A stretch of 64,000 bases of DNA from Zoroaster sp. YZ-2022 (lineage: Eukaryota > Echinodermata > Asteroidea > Forcipulatida > Zoroasteridae), in the NCBI GenBank assembly GCA_029582265.1, contig CM055819.1, forward strand, positions 38,017,934-38,081,933, written 5' to 3'. The notes beneath the pieces are model-generated. The model did no database searches and had not been told where the DNA came from. It saw only the letters and a program-made list of their open reading frames with translations. Below are positions 21,201 through 36,200 of the stretch, piece by piece. Position 1 is the stretch's first letter, and each line of letters begins with the position of its first letter. A program made the position numbers and the translations under genes.

Positions 21201-24200
21201 GTATCCTCGACCTTGGCCCTAGCCCCACATTTTTAAAGTTTTGATCTGCTACTTTTGTTTACTGTTTTAAAATATAATGATATCATTTGGAGAAGTTTCC
21301 ATGAAAAACCAATAAATGAAGGTCGGTTATAATTTCTGCAAAAAAGAAATTTTGAAATGCAAAAAAAATACACTTAAAATTTGCTCAGTTAATACTTTAT
21401 AATAGATTACTTTTCTTAACTATGACCATTTATGTTTCATATTCTCAATAATTTTCTACTACTGACCAAGTAAACATCAAAGAGTTAAGAAGTCTTTGTT
21501 TGCTTCCTCTATAGTATAAGGAACATGACCATTTTGAGGATCAGTAGCTGTTCCAAACACTGTTAAAGCTAGCAGACTGCATAGAAAAGTAACATCACAG
21601 ATGTTCATAAACAAATATGACATCATCTACATCCCAAAATATTTGTATCTAGTAAAATCAGTGGTTAAACAACTTTTTCCACTCAAGAACCAGCTTTCTA
21701 GAAATGCTAAGCCAACTAGTGCATCATTTCCCAAAGTGTGGTGTATTACATACGTGGGCGATACACAGAAGTTTGACTTGGATGAATGCACACATGAGTT
21801 TGTTGGGCGATTTCAATAAATGGGATCGATCAATCAATACACTTTTTTCCATTTAATAATATCATCTCAAAAAAGGAAGTTTCAGATGTGACATAACTTA
21901 AAAAATGAACACCCACAACTAATTATATATGCGTGTGCCATGCATATTTACAATTAAAAGGAAGGACTTTTCAGAAGTTGTGCACTGCACTGAATGAGTG
22001 TTGTTGGAACTATGATGGCATGTGATATAACCAGAGCAAGATTGAGATGGTACTGTGTAGAGGTCCCTTGATAATATTATTACTGCTTAATTGATATAAA
22101 GACTGTGGATATTGTTAATTAACCTGTGAAATACCTGTAAAACTATTTTTGATGTCACTGCCTGCCCTGATTCCACAGGTGCAGCTTCATCACGGACCAT
22201 TGAAATAAACTGAGAAGCTATAGATCATTGTGTTACATCAATTCAGTGATTACTCAGAACCAAATAATTATTCCCCCGTACAAGACTGTCCAAAAATGGT
22301 TGGATATCATTTTACATACTTTTATTTACTAAAATGCAATATAAATAACAGCAGCTGATCTCAGGACCAAAAATTGCTCATTGAATAATCCCCACGGCAC
22401 GTTGTACATGTGTATGTTTTATTTGACTTCGGGCAAATGTATTTCAAGGGACCATCATCAACAATCAACAACTAAGTTTAATTAAAACTTTCTGATAATT
22501 TTTTTAAATTTATTTATTTAAATTTTTTTTTTACCAATGTTGTATCAGGGCTTAGCTTTGACTTGAGAATGTGTTCTAACTGTTTCCAGTCACAGAATCG
22601 AGTAATACTAAATACATCGGAGCAGATGAAAAAGCTGAGATAGTTGGAACATTCTATAGTGGAAGTGATCCACAGGACATCACATGGATCCTGCAAACAG
22701 AGCCAGACAGGAGGATTCTCATCACTATCACCACTTTCAAGTCATATTATAAGCAGAACTTTTTACGAGCAGGAGATGGTATAAACAGCACTGACTACAC
22801 AGACATGTTCTTCAAGTGGACTGGAGAAAGGGAACCACCTGATCTACTCTCGAGCGGAAATACCTTGTGGCTGAGGTTCACATTTGATAATATTGATGAA
22901 AGGAATGGGTTTTCTTTATGGGCTCAGAGTGTTCTTCCAAATAGTACGTATACACATAATATCTTGATCTTTATTTCTCTTATCTTTGTGGGGTATAATT
23001 TATTTTCATTGTAGATATAATCTAAACACAAGTATGTGTCAACTATTTTTCCACTCTTTTTTATTTTATTTGTTTATTTTTACCATAGCTCACATTACAA
23101 TTATTTATCATAGAGAGAAATGTTTGGTAAATTCTTTTTCCAGAAATCCCCCAGAAAATTAAATCAAAAGTATTTCAAATTTCCCTTTTCATGTTTTGTT
23201 GGAGGCAGGTTGCTCTACTTTACCCCTTGTTTGTCCATACTTAATTTAAGATATTTTTGTTCTCTTTGATTCAAACATGTACATAAGTAATATTGCCCTT
23301 ATACAATTTATATCTGGTTTGTCTCAGAAACATTGACCTGCTCTCCAGATGAGTTCAACTGTGGACACTCTGTCTGCATAGATGAAATGTGGCGGTGTGA
23401 TGGTCGAATGGATTGCCATGATGGAAATGATGAACTTGATTGCAGTACGTGTCATTTTATTTTCAGTTAAATCTGGTTCTTCAAAGCCCCCTAAGTCATT
23501 CTCAGAATTTAGCTCAGAAATGTGCTATAATTATATTTACAGGCTTCAGCAAACAAAATCTTATCATACAAACATTACATTTATGTTGTGAAGAAAAAAA
23601 CTGGAGATATTTAGAAGAAAAACAAATTTGTCAGGATCAGAGGTGAATCCAGCTGATGCGGTGGTGTGGTGGGGTGGGGTGGGGGTGGGGTGGGGTGGGG
23701 TCGAGGGGGAATTTATTGTGACATCAAAAACAATATGCAGAATTAGCCCCATCTTGTTATTGGCCATCAGTTCAAATGTTCAACTATTGTTTGAGAAACA
23801 AAATATTATTTGCTTTTAAAACATCTTAGGTCTCTCCAGGAAGGAAGTTTTAACAAAATGTAATAATTTAATGGCATCCAAAAAAGGGGGGGTCCTGGAT
23901 TTTCCCTTGAAAGACTTAAAAATGTATTACACAGATCACAGAAACATCTTTGATAATGAAAATTGTGTGAAAACATGATAGATGAAATATTTAGTCCCTA
24001 CATTTTTGTTATGTTTTAGAAATAAGTGAGCGCATGTTTTTGTGAGAAATGTACAACATTGCAGCAATTTAATTTATGAATTTTTTTTTTCTTAAAATGA
24101 AACTTAAATTCAGTACTACATTAATCAAAGGAAACTTATTAATCATGAATTCTTTTCATATATTTATGATTTGTATTACAGTCTTGTGTAAAAATAGGAT

Positions 24201-27200
24201 AAATATATGATGTTAAACTGAAAATTTGGTGGTAACAGAGGGCATAAATGGATGCTGCCATACATATACAAGTGTGTACATGGCGGTACTTTTTATGTGA
24301 TACAAGCAGCCAGCAATCCTGGATGTATAATGCTATCATTTGTTTTGTACAATAATCAAATATTATTCCCAATTATGTATGTCAAACTTAACTTTTTTCT
24401 GCCGGCGTACCGATTTAACGGCTCACGCACGCACTGTAAATGGACGGCACGCCGATTTATCGGCTCAACCTGAAAGTGCATGTGAAATGCAGTTCACATC
24501 ATGAACAATACAAATGTTTCATTGAAGACAATCTCAGTTTAAAGATTTTCTATTTCTCCTTGTTATTTTTTATTTACAGTTGGTCACCGTACGATATATG
24601 TCAGTGCAAACGATACAGTACAGATAACCCCACCACCCTATCAATCCGGCTATCAAAATGATATTGACATCACTTGGAATATCCAAACAGACGAAGACAG
24701 GAAGATACTTGTTAATTTCAGTAGCTTTGACACCAGGTATAAATATTACTATCTACGGGCTGGAGATGGTAATGACAGCACAGACTACACAGGCATGTTC
24801 TTTAAGTGGAGCGGAAGCGAAGAGACACCATATCTACTCTCCAGTGGAAATTCAATGTGGCTTAGGTTCACAACCGGTTATACCTCTTACAGTTACTCAT
24901 TTTCTGCACTGGCACAGAGTGTCTCATCACATGGTAAGTTGCACATTCTATCTTTGTCCTTTGCAGTGCTCAAATAAACTTTTTATTAGCATATATATAT
25001 ATATTTTTGCTTTTTAAATGGGAATGTAATTGCCTAGGGAAATGGGGCAGAAATCCTCATGCATCCTATACAAATATTATACTATAGATGGAATTGAAGG
25101 CATACAAATACATTCTTTATGTAGTGCGAGTGTAGTGCGAGTAAGAGCAAGAGTCAGAATGTGATTTCTAATCTAAAGAATGTCTATATAGTCTTGATGG
25201 AACTGGTCATTTACAACAGTGGGGGCATTGTGTTTAGATTATAATTTAGGGGAGGTCGAAGTGATAATAAAAATGGTCTAGGGGATGGAGGAAATTATTT
25301 ATGACCCACATGTGGTCAGTGGCCCTCAGTGTAAAATATACAAGATGTCAGCTTACACTATGCAGAAGCTTGCCTAAAATTCAAAAAGTAAATGTCAGGT
25401 CATTGGAGTACATATATATGCACTTCTCATTTCACAAATTACAGCTACTTTGTACATCTATATATTCTATGTACATGTTAATGTGTATGAGTCATGACAT
25501 GTTTGTTATTCTGTGTTCTTTTTTCAGTTACTCTGAACTGTTCTCACAATGAGTATAACTGCGGGCATGCATGCATCAATGAAATGTGGCGGTGTAATGG
25601 ACGATGGGATTGCCATGATGGAAAAGATGAACTTGACTGTGGTAAACAAATTCAGCACATAAAGCCAATAAACACTAGTGGTAATTTGGAGTGGGGGCGG
25701 GGGGAATTAATGATCACAGTTTAAGTTGATGATAGACAGATTTGAAGGGAAATTTTATACTGTCTGAGGTAATATCATTTTGTAAAACAATTCCCAAACT
25801 GAATTTGTTTCTTTCGGAGACAGAATTTCAACATTAGAATGAAAATGAAAAATCTGGAAGCATTTTCGTATGATATAAGCAGAAACATTCACAGGAATTG
25901 GTTGTTCAAGGTAATACCTAAAAAAAAAATCAAAAGTAAGGATACTCACTTTGAGTCACTTTTGCCATCCTTACCAATAGTGTGTAATGGCTTTTAATAG
26001 TCACTTTTGCCATCCTTACCAATAGTGTGTAATGGCTTTTAATACTCACTTTTGCCATCCTTACCAATAGTGTGTAATGGCTTTTAATAGTTTTGACATT
26101 TTTAGCTGACACTGTAAACAAGGATGATCATTCTTTACTGTGGCTAAACGCATTGTGGGGAGCAAGTGGGTGATGGTGGGGAGCAAGTGGCTTGTGAAAT
26201 TGGTAGTCCAACGTCCTGAGACAACCATCAATTCATATCAGACAACCACAATTTACTAGTTGGAAGCCTGACAGGCATCTACTTTTTTGTCTGATAAAAA
26301 ACTTTTCATCCTCCTGAAGTTTCATTTACCCACTTCACGATGTTGGTGTCAAATGTTTGAGTTAGAAAGGCAAAAGAAATCCCTCTGCCTTTAATGGCTT
26401 CTTGATTGCATTTGCAAGTCCTCCCCTCCAGCATTTGGCACCCCCCCACCAAACTTTAGTTTAAGATCTTTCCTTGTCACAGACATAGTGGTCTGTACAG
26501 GGGGCATGCCTCCCCTTGCATTATGAAATAACTCTGCATTATGCAACAAGTGACATCTATACATTGATATCATTGTCAGAATAAAATGAGGAAAAAATTT
26601 CAACTTTAATTTACCATGTTCTAGCTTTTATGAAAGTCCGCTGCATACATGTCCCTTTTTAATATATGCACGAGCACAATATGATCTTTACGAATCCTTA
26701 TAAAAGTAATTACGCTGTGCTATACAATAAAAGGACCTTGCATTTCAATCTTTTCAAATTTAAACAGCTACTGCTCGAATTAAAACGTCATGCAATTCTA
26801 ACTTTTGCAGCATATTATGATGTATCATTCAATTACTGGTTGGTAAGTAGTTTGCTGCAGTTTAATTTAAATTAATTAGTTTTTTGAAATTATTGTATGA
26901 TTTTGTTTGTACAGTTGGCTACCGGACCATATATATAAGCGCAAATGAAACAACACAGATAACATCTCCACTCTATCCAAATGACAAACCATATGATGTT
27001 GACATCACTTGGAATATCCACACAGATGAAGATAGGAAGATACTTATCAGTTTCAACAGTTTTTGCACCAAACGTCAACAGGACTATTTACAGGCTGGAG
27101 ATGGTAACGACAGTCTAGACAACACGTTCTTCACATGGGGTGGGAATGTCAGGAAACCACCCAATCTACTTTCCAGTGGAAATGCCATGTGGCTGCAGTT

Positions 27201-30200
27201 CAAAACTTATCTGCGTAACTTTTATTCCTGCTATGGGTTTCATTTATCTGCTTCCAGTGTCTCCATGAATGGTATGTTTGTTTAGATACTCTCCTGACCT
27301 TTGCAGTGCTGAAATCAAAGCCCTAGAAACACACATTGCTATTTTGACAAAATATAATGTTTTTTGTTTTACTTGAAATAGACTCTTAGCAGCATGATGG
27401 CTTGATATATCTTTCAACAATTACTGAGGGAATAAAAGTTTATTGCGCTGTCTTTACTGCAGGATAATGACCGGTTTTTGGCGTCGACTCGGTCCTTGAT
27501 CATACCTTTATCAAACCAATCATACCATTTTTTTTACTTTAAATAGAAAACAAGGCACAGTGACTTCATAAATCAGTGATAATATTTCAAGCCATGTTAT
27601 TAAGAAACTATCCAAAATTATGTTACTTTTTTTACAACATCAGTATACTTGAAAGTTATTGATAGTATCAAACATCCGGATGCATTATTTTGTCTGTGAG
27701 GAGCTGAAATTAACTAAATTATCAAATTAACTCCAATTCAAAACACTTGTAGTGTAGATTGATGCATGCTTTGGTAATATAATTCTAGAGAAAGCAGTGT
27801 AATTCACTGGTCCCTTGGTGTTGGCTGATTTTGACTCAAGACACTACTTGTTAGGAGATATAGTCAAAAGTTGTATAATTGGCAATTTTGTTCACTAGAT
27901 GAAATAGGGATATATCCCTTTTGCATTTAGTGAACAGAATTGCCAATTAAACTTAACACAACTGCCCCCTTTTTTGACAAAGGTGTTATAATGGACAGTT
28001 AATTACTTACTGTTCTCTTTTGTCTCAGAAATGTTGACCTGCTCTTCAGATGAGTTTGACTGTGGACATTCTGTCTGCATTGATAACACGTGGCTGTGTG
28101 ACAGTCGGTCAGACTGCCTTGATGGCAGTGATGAACTAGACTGTGGTAAAACAAACTTAGTTCTCATTTATATATTTAAGACAAGCAGATAAATTTTGAG
28201 TTGGATTGAATATGGTCAAATATGAGCCGTATATGGGTGGATTGTGCATATTTGAAATACCAAAAAGCCTATTTGAAGTGACACTTTTATTCAGTATTAC
28301 ATATCGATGTGGCCAAATTGTTGACTGATTGTAGAAATAATACTGGCATGCATTTGTGAAAAATGAAGAATAAATTTATGCAAATGACAGAGTTATCCAA
28401 TGATATCAACTTATATCTTTAGACATACTAAAGGTCTCAATCTGTCAAAATAATTGAAATGAAATAATCATCTTATTAATAATTTGTAAAATTTTCCCTT
28501 TTTTAAAATTACTTTTCTTTAACACAGTTGTGTATCGTACCATCAACATCAGTGCAAATGAAACAACCCAAATAGTTTCACCAAACTATCCAGGCAGATA
28601 TCCACCAGATATTGACATCACTTGGGTCATCCAAACAGATGAAGAACAAAAGATTCTTCTTACTTTCACACATTTCAACACCTGGCCTAGAGTTGTTTAT
28701 TTGCGGGCTGGAGATGGTGTCAACAGTGCAGACAACACAGGCATATTCTTCCAGTGGACTGGGAGGTGGGATTTCCAAGCACCTGATCTGCTCTCAAGTG
28801 GAAATAACATGTGGTTGAAGTTCACAACATATACATATTACTCCTCCAACAGAAATGGATTTGCTTTATCTGCTATGAGTGTTCCAACAACCGGTATGTC
28901 TTTCATATGTACAGATAGCTAACCCGTCTTTTCTGTTTACTTTAGCAGGTTTTATAGAGAAACAACAATTTTATCAATTCTATCAATTTGATGTGTTTTA
29001 TTACTTATTTTATAAGTTCATTTCAAATTGGGTTACTTCATGATAAGGTTAGGGGCATTGGATCGCAGACTGGTTATGATTGTAGAAATATACTAATAAT
29101 TAGACCTACATATATTGTACCGCTAATTAGCTATCCAATATTTGGTCACACGGATCCGTACGTATCCTAGCAATAATGTGGAGTGTCGTGGCCGAGCGGT
29201 CTAGCGCACCGAACTCAAGTTCTGGTGTTGCCAGCAGCAGGGTGTGGGTTCGAGCCCCGGTCGTGACACTTGTATCCTTGAGCAAGGAACTTAACAAAAC
29301 TTTATTCCGACGTCTGGTGGGACGTAAAGCCGTAGGTCCCGTGGGGTGTATAATGCACGAAATGTGGAGTGTCGTGGCCGAGTGGTCTAGCGCACTGAAC
29401 TCAAGTTCTGGTGTTGCCAGCAGCAGAGTGTGGGTTCGAGCCCCGGCCGTGACACCTGTGTCCTTGAGCAAGACACTTAACCATAATTGCTTCTCTCCAC
29501 CCAGGGGTTAAATGGGTACCTGTGAAGGCAGAGATGGTTTGCTCTCTATGCGCTAGAAATGGCAGCAATTGAGCTGTATACTCCCCAGGGAGCTGAGATG
29601 GTTTCAGGAATGATTTATGAGCCTTATGAGCCTTATGAGCAGGGATAATAATATAATGCGCCTTGAGCGCCACTTAGTTGGTGGATACGTGCGCTATATA
29701 AATCTATACATTACATTATTATTATTATACCTATACAGTGACTATTCACCGCCCAATAGGGTGACTCGCTGATCTTTTTGTTCTTGCCAAAATACCACCC
29801 AAATACCAGCCAAAATACCAGCCAAACTAGAGCTCATTATGCCATGGAGGAAGGAAAACAGATGCTGATTCCATATATTTACCAACGGAAATACTTATTC
29901 TGATTGGTTGGGCCAACAACTGCTCACTGTATGCAATGTTAGCTGTGTGTACATTATCCATACTACAGTGCACGTACATGAACATAGTCTGTGCATTGCG
30001 TGGATCAGACATGTATGTAATTATCAAATATAATTATAGAGCATTAGTACACGTGTGCTTTACAATCAAATAATTCTCAATTACAGTTTGATGAAGGCTG
30101 TTGTTTGTCTTCAAACATGTACACAAGGTTGCATTTCGCAAACCGACTATCCACGACAGTAGATATTTTTCATCGGAAAAATTGTTCCTGGTAGAAACAA

Positions 30201-33200
30201 AAATAGCTAAAAATAACTCGGTGACATCATCATCAGAACTTTATTCGAGTAGAGATTGTTCATCGGAAAAAGTGTTTCTGCATGGCAGGAACACTTTTGG
30301 TTAAAAATAACTTGGCGGTGACATCGTCATCAATCATTGGAGTAGACATTGTTCATCGGAAAAAGTGTTCCTGGCAGGAACGAAAATGGCTAAAAGTAAC
30401 TTGGTGACATCATCACTATTTGGTTGATGGGTGTTGCCGTCTGTAACGATAGAGACAAAAGTGGGCACTTTTAATTATTTTAATTTATCATTTTTATAGG
30501 AGCTTATTTTGTTATTTTAAGTTCTCATTTTTTCATCTTTATTTTTATGAATGAGATTTTCAATTGGTAAGCGGGGATTTCCCTTTAGAACTGGTTTAAA
30601 CTGTTTTTTTTTATGCATTGTATGAATAGGTGTACGGGGAGCCGTGCTGGGAATTCCACACAATGGCTCAAGGTCGGGTCAGCCATTGTGTACGTTGAGG
30701 CTTGTTGAACTGCGAGTTTGGCTACTATAAAAATGAGATTTTAAAAATCTTATTTTCCAAAATTATTTTAGTAGGTTCTAAAAATGAGATCTAAGAATGA
30801 TATTTCTTAGAAATGAGAGAGTACCTACTCCTACATGTGTTATGGGCCCTTTCCTGGGAGGACACATCAGCCATTGCGGTGTGTGTAGTGTCTGGATTTT
30901 ATTTGCTGAATTTCCTGTACTGGTAAATGTGCATTACTATGATGAAGAAGTAAACAGCCTTGATCAAGATTACTTTATGATATGTTTAAACACACTGATG
31001 AAAATGTTTCAAGGATTTGCATTTGGCCTACCGTATAGTATCATTCACCATTCTGTTGGTTTCCTTGCTCTATGGGTTAAATGTGTAAGAAACCATAAGA
31101 TGCTGATTACTGTTTCCTTCAATTTTGGGTATACTAGGCTAATGGTCCAATTTATTTTCAGCCATGGCCTATAATAAATGTACTTTTCTCATTTTCTTTT
31201 TGTGACAGAGACTTTGACCTGTTCTCCAGATGAGTTTGACTGTGGGCATTCTGTCTGCATAAATGACATATTTCTGTGCAATGATCAATCAGACTGTATT
31301 GATGAAAGTGATGAAAGCTACTGCGGTAAAGTCTGAGACAAATAAATCTCATTTAATCTATTGTTTAAACATATAGCATTAAAAAACAATGTCAATAACC
31401 GGTGGCTACAGATATGTTCTCTATCTTCCCTAGAAATGATTTTGTCTCGAGGTGCTGTCACTTTTGAGAAAAGGGTAATAATTTCCAATTTGAATTTAAG
31501 AAAGAGTACAATTCCACTTTTTAATTAGGCCAAAAAAAAATGTTGAGTTGCCCTCCAGTGAAAATAATTGAAGGGGTCGGTCGGTCGGTTGGGATTTTTT
31601 TTTTTTTAAATTTTTTTTTTCTCCTTGACTGTCATTTTAAGATTGAAATGCATTGGAACTGAAACCACATACCATGTTTTTCAAAGACAATGATCTAGCA
31701 GTATGCATAAGAATAAAAAGACATCACACATTCAACTTTATAATAATCTTTCAACAATTTTATTTCAACGTTTCATACACTTGTTTCTAGCACTTTTGTT
31801 CTTAACTTTATGCATCCCATTGGTTGACATATGATATTAAGACATTTGTATACCTATCAGCAAATAAAATCCTGGTACTGGTCTGGTAAATGTTGTTCAA
31901 ACAAACATTGGAAAGATCCATTTAGACTTATTTTGCTGAATAGTGTGATATACCTACTTTTCGCTGTGATTGACACAGCAACTCATCCATATTGCGTGCA
32001 ATGCTCAACATGCAACATGTGAGTGGCCATTCGATTTGAAAACGTGTAGATCGAGTCGCAATCGTTGACACGCACAGTGCGGAGAGCCACGGTGCACAAC
32101 GTGTGAGGGCCATTCGATTGGTAAACGTGTAGATTGAGTCGCAATCGTTGGCACACAGTGTGCGCGAAGGCAGTGCACCATGTGAGGGCAGGGGCCATTC
32201 GATTTGAAAACATGTAGATTGAGTCTTGGGTACCGGTAAATTTGAAGTGGAAAATTTCACAAATCAAATGTATTATGTTTTATACACAGAAAATTGTTAA
32301 GTTTCATTAGTAAATAGGTCAATGAATGACAGAAAAAAAAAAAAGAAAAAAAAAACCCGACCCGAAATTTCAGCACTTTTGGGTCGGTCGGTGGAGGGCA
32401 ACTCAACACTTTTTTTTTGGCCTTAATAGTAAAAACCTTAATGCATTTTTAATATTTTTCCATCAACAACACAACTTTATAAACTGAAAATTTCTACCTT
32501 TGGTTGTTCACTGTATAATATATATTTTGGTTCAAAGAAAGTAAGCATACTCGTAAAATAAGTCCCTTTAATTACATTGAATCATGATATAAAATGTGGC
32601 TGACTATAGGTCACATTTTCAATTCAAATAATTGTTCTTTTTGTTTTACTCTTACAGATGCGGAAGTAATTACCACATACATCAATGCAAATGAAACAAC
32701 TATGATATCCTCACCACTCTATCCACGCAACTATCCAAACAATATTGACTACACTTGGATCATCCAGACCGAAGAACACTTCAAGATTATCATTGAATTC
32801 TCCAGTTTTGACTCGGAGATGGGATTTGACTTATTCGTGGCAGGGGATGGTGTTAGTAGTGTAAACAACACAAATATATTCTTTATGTGGAGCGGAACCA
32901 GAGATTCACCCAATCTGCTCTCCAGTGAAAACTCAATGTGGCTGAGGTTCACATCTAATGGTAGAGCCACCAGCAGTGGGTTTTCTTTAACGGCTCTCAG
33001 TGTTCCATCGACAGGTTTGGACATCTTTGTTTACAAGTTAACAGTGTATAGACCTTTCTGAACCGCCAAAGTTTTTGCCAACCCTTGGTTGTCGAAAACT
33101 AACAAATAATATTTTAAAAAATAAACATTACTATACAGAAAATATCAAAAAATCAAATGGAAGATTATATTCCTCTAAAATACGTAGCATAAAATTTTTT

Positions 33201-36200
33201 TCGGTTTGGGCACAAATGACAGTTGAAATTTGTGCTCACTATGGCTGCCTATGTGCCCATACAGAATGGCGCTCGGTGTTTACTAACAAAAGAAAGGTCT
33301 ATACCCAGCGGCAGATCCAAGATTCTGTCAACTTGGTTTGTGTGGTTCATCATACAAGCACAGGAGACCAAATTTGAAATTGGCAATTTAAAAACGGCAT
33401 TGCAGGCATGAAATTTTATTCTTGTAGGGGCAAGGCAACTTTTCCTGAGTAAAGGACACTTCCATTAGACGATCAAAATGCCATAATAGCCTGGCATTTT
33501 TTATATACACGTGGCTGATTCTATGTCCTTTTTTATCTTTCTTTTTCAGCAAATTTGACCTGTTCTTCAGATGAGTTTGACTGTGGGCATTCTGTCTGCA
33601 TTAATAACACTTGGCGGTGTGACGGTCCGTGGGACTGCCATGATGGAATGGATGAAATGGACTGTGGTATGGCTATAAGGGTCACTTCGTATTTTTACTA
33701 ATGAAGAAATCTATGAAGTTTGCATTTTCTGTTAACTGATTAAACAAATGTGAATGATTTGTAGAAACTTTGTAATGACTTAGAAGATGATGACCTATTG
33801 ATTTGACATTTTCCAATGTTGGCTTATGTTCAATTTAATTACACCTTTTTTAGAAAATATGCATTTTGTTGGTTAATATTCCTCTTAGTTAGTGAAGTAA
33901 AAATAAATATTGGGCAAAGTGGAATTCCACTTGCATACATCCGTATTTCCCTATGAGTTTTGATCCAGCTGAGATGTTTTTTCTTTAGATATGAAAAGCA
34001 AGTGCAATTTTGTTTTGATAAAGAAAGCATAAAAATATTTTTTTATACAAAATATTAAAACATTTCTATTGGTTACATTACAGATTTGGTTGTAACAACT
34101 GACCAGATGTCAACACGTGAAATGATATCAGCTGGAGGTAAACATTTCAATCCATTTGATTCTCAAAGGCTAGTACAAGTCTTTTTAAACCTCAAAAAGA
34201 AGACAAAGCAACCTCTATGATTTCACACACAATACATAAAAGGATTTTGAAAACACCGAGTCTTTGTGCAAGGAGGGCTCAAATCCATTGTCGACATTAG
34301 GGTGATAAAGTCAGGAAAGACGCAAAGACACAACAGTGTTGGTCCAGGGCCTGCTCATAAGGGCCAGAGAAACTTTAGGGTTCCAGATGATCTGTAATGC
34401 AATCTAGGATATATCGTTAAACATAAAATCATGAAGAATTATTAAGTGTCCTGGGAAAGGGAATTGATGTGAAAATATGGCAGAATTTTGTAACAAGTGG
34501 GGAAAATGTTTTTTGGGAAGTGATTTGCCAAAATTGTTAGGGGTATGTAAACCCCCTCCTCCCTCCCCCAGGATTTTAACGTGTTATGTACAGTTTTTCT
34601 AAGCTGTTTTTCTTTTATGTTCGACCTACTTATGTGAATGTCTTTGTAAAGTGGACTATTGGTGCTACCAACTGGAGTCTGACACTTCAACCACTAAATC
34701 AGATTTACGCATATAGGTACCTCCATGTCTTGATTGGATGTATTATTCAACACAGAAAAAATTTTGAACCAAAATGAAAAAAATAAATTTTCACATCAGC
34801 AGCGTCATCAAATTGTTTGATATTCAAAAGATTTCATTGCATAATATGACAACACAAACAGAAATGAATCAAGTATTTTGTGGTCCTTCTAAGAGGCAAA
34901 TAATTGTTAAAGGCAAATATTCGGGATGTCACTTTGTGATATTTGGGTGATATTTGGGTGCACCAGTTAATTGTTATTTTTGTTATTTTCATTTGTATGT
35001 AAAAAACCTTCCCCTTGTTCCCTCAATTACAGACTTTACAGACCTTCTTATTCCATTTGGGACTGAGGTTGGAGACAGCTTGCTGTCAGACGTACCACAA
35101 ATATTTCAGGTAGGACCTTAAATGCATAGCACAACAATCAAAGAGTATGATTGAGTTGATAGAAGTTGATATTGATGGTAAAGACGATCAACAACTGTTC
35201 ACATAATGTATTTAAGATAGGTAAGACTAATTGCGGTGACACCATGTGGAATCTCAATTGAGTAGTAATTAGTTCTGAAAAGAACTGGGGGTACAACTCG
35301 ACGTTTCGATCAGTATGCTCTGATCGTCCTCAGGAGAATTTAAGATAGATCAAGTCAGTTGTTAGCAGATCTGATATTAATATATCAAATCATCAAGCAC
35401 AAAGGGATGTAGGTACATCAGTCAGTTTTTGGATTGAAAAAGGGACAAATTTGGGATTCAAACCAGTGACCTCAGGATTACTCTCCCAATTATCAATATA
35501 TTGGTTCTGGGTGGTAAGTTTTTTCCCATATCGACAGTTGTTCTACCTCTTTGAACTAATTAAACAATGAAGGGCCTAAAACGTTCACTGATTATTGTTC
35601 CTAAAATATCCCACAGTCTCCAGACATTTGAGACATTCTGATAGGTTGAGAGCCATTTTCATTTGGGTTCATTAAACAGTCAATGAAGACCAGATGATGA
35701 GTGTTAATAAGACCAGTTGCTATGTCATTTTTGGGGGCAAGATGGTAACACCCATGGAATCTCAAAGATGCATTTTTTTTTCTGGTTAGGAAATCTCAAA
35801 TCTACAGAATTTTGAAAACAAAATGTTTGGATGTTTACTTATGCTTTAAATGTTTGTTCTTGGTTTTACAGAATGGCTTATCCAAGAAAGATTTGATTTC
35901 TCAAATTTTTTCCCCGCCAAATTTCTTCCCCTACTGCGATGATCTCTTTGAGAAGTTGTATGTAAGTATAAATATTGGCTGCATCAGAAAATATTAAAGT
36001 ATAAGTACTCCTGTTGGAATTCTCTTCGGTGCAGAGTTTGTGCAAAATATTAACCCTTGCTTGAAGAATTTCATCAGGACACTGCATTATTAAAATTAAA
36101 TTGTCTAGGGTATAGACAATGTCACCAATGACACATGTTTACAAAAGAGCCCCAAAGGTCAAACTGCACTGGGCTCAAAATGCTGGTACACTGGTCTATG

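Noticed and set aside
29127..29673. Frames of 90-114 residues over the SINE pair, and 13491-13760 and 61149-61460
   Set aside because: Shared antisense frame of SINE family 1 ([14 protein letters not shown]); non-coding repeat.
30797..31174. Plus frame of 125 residues before LDLa 4
   Set aside because: It does not keep the gene's phase, contains no module, and the LDLa 4 acceptor lies downstream; treated as intron.
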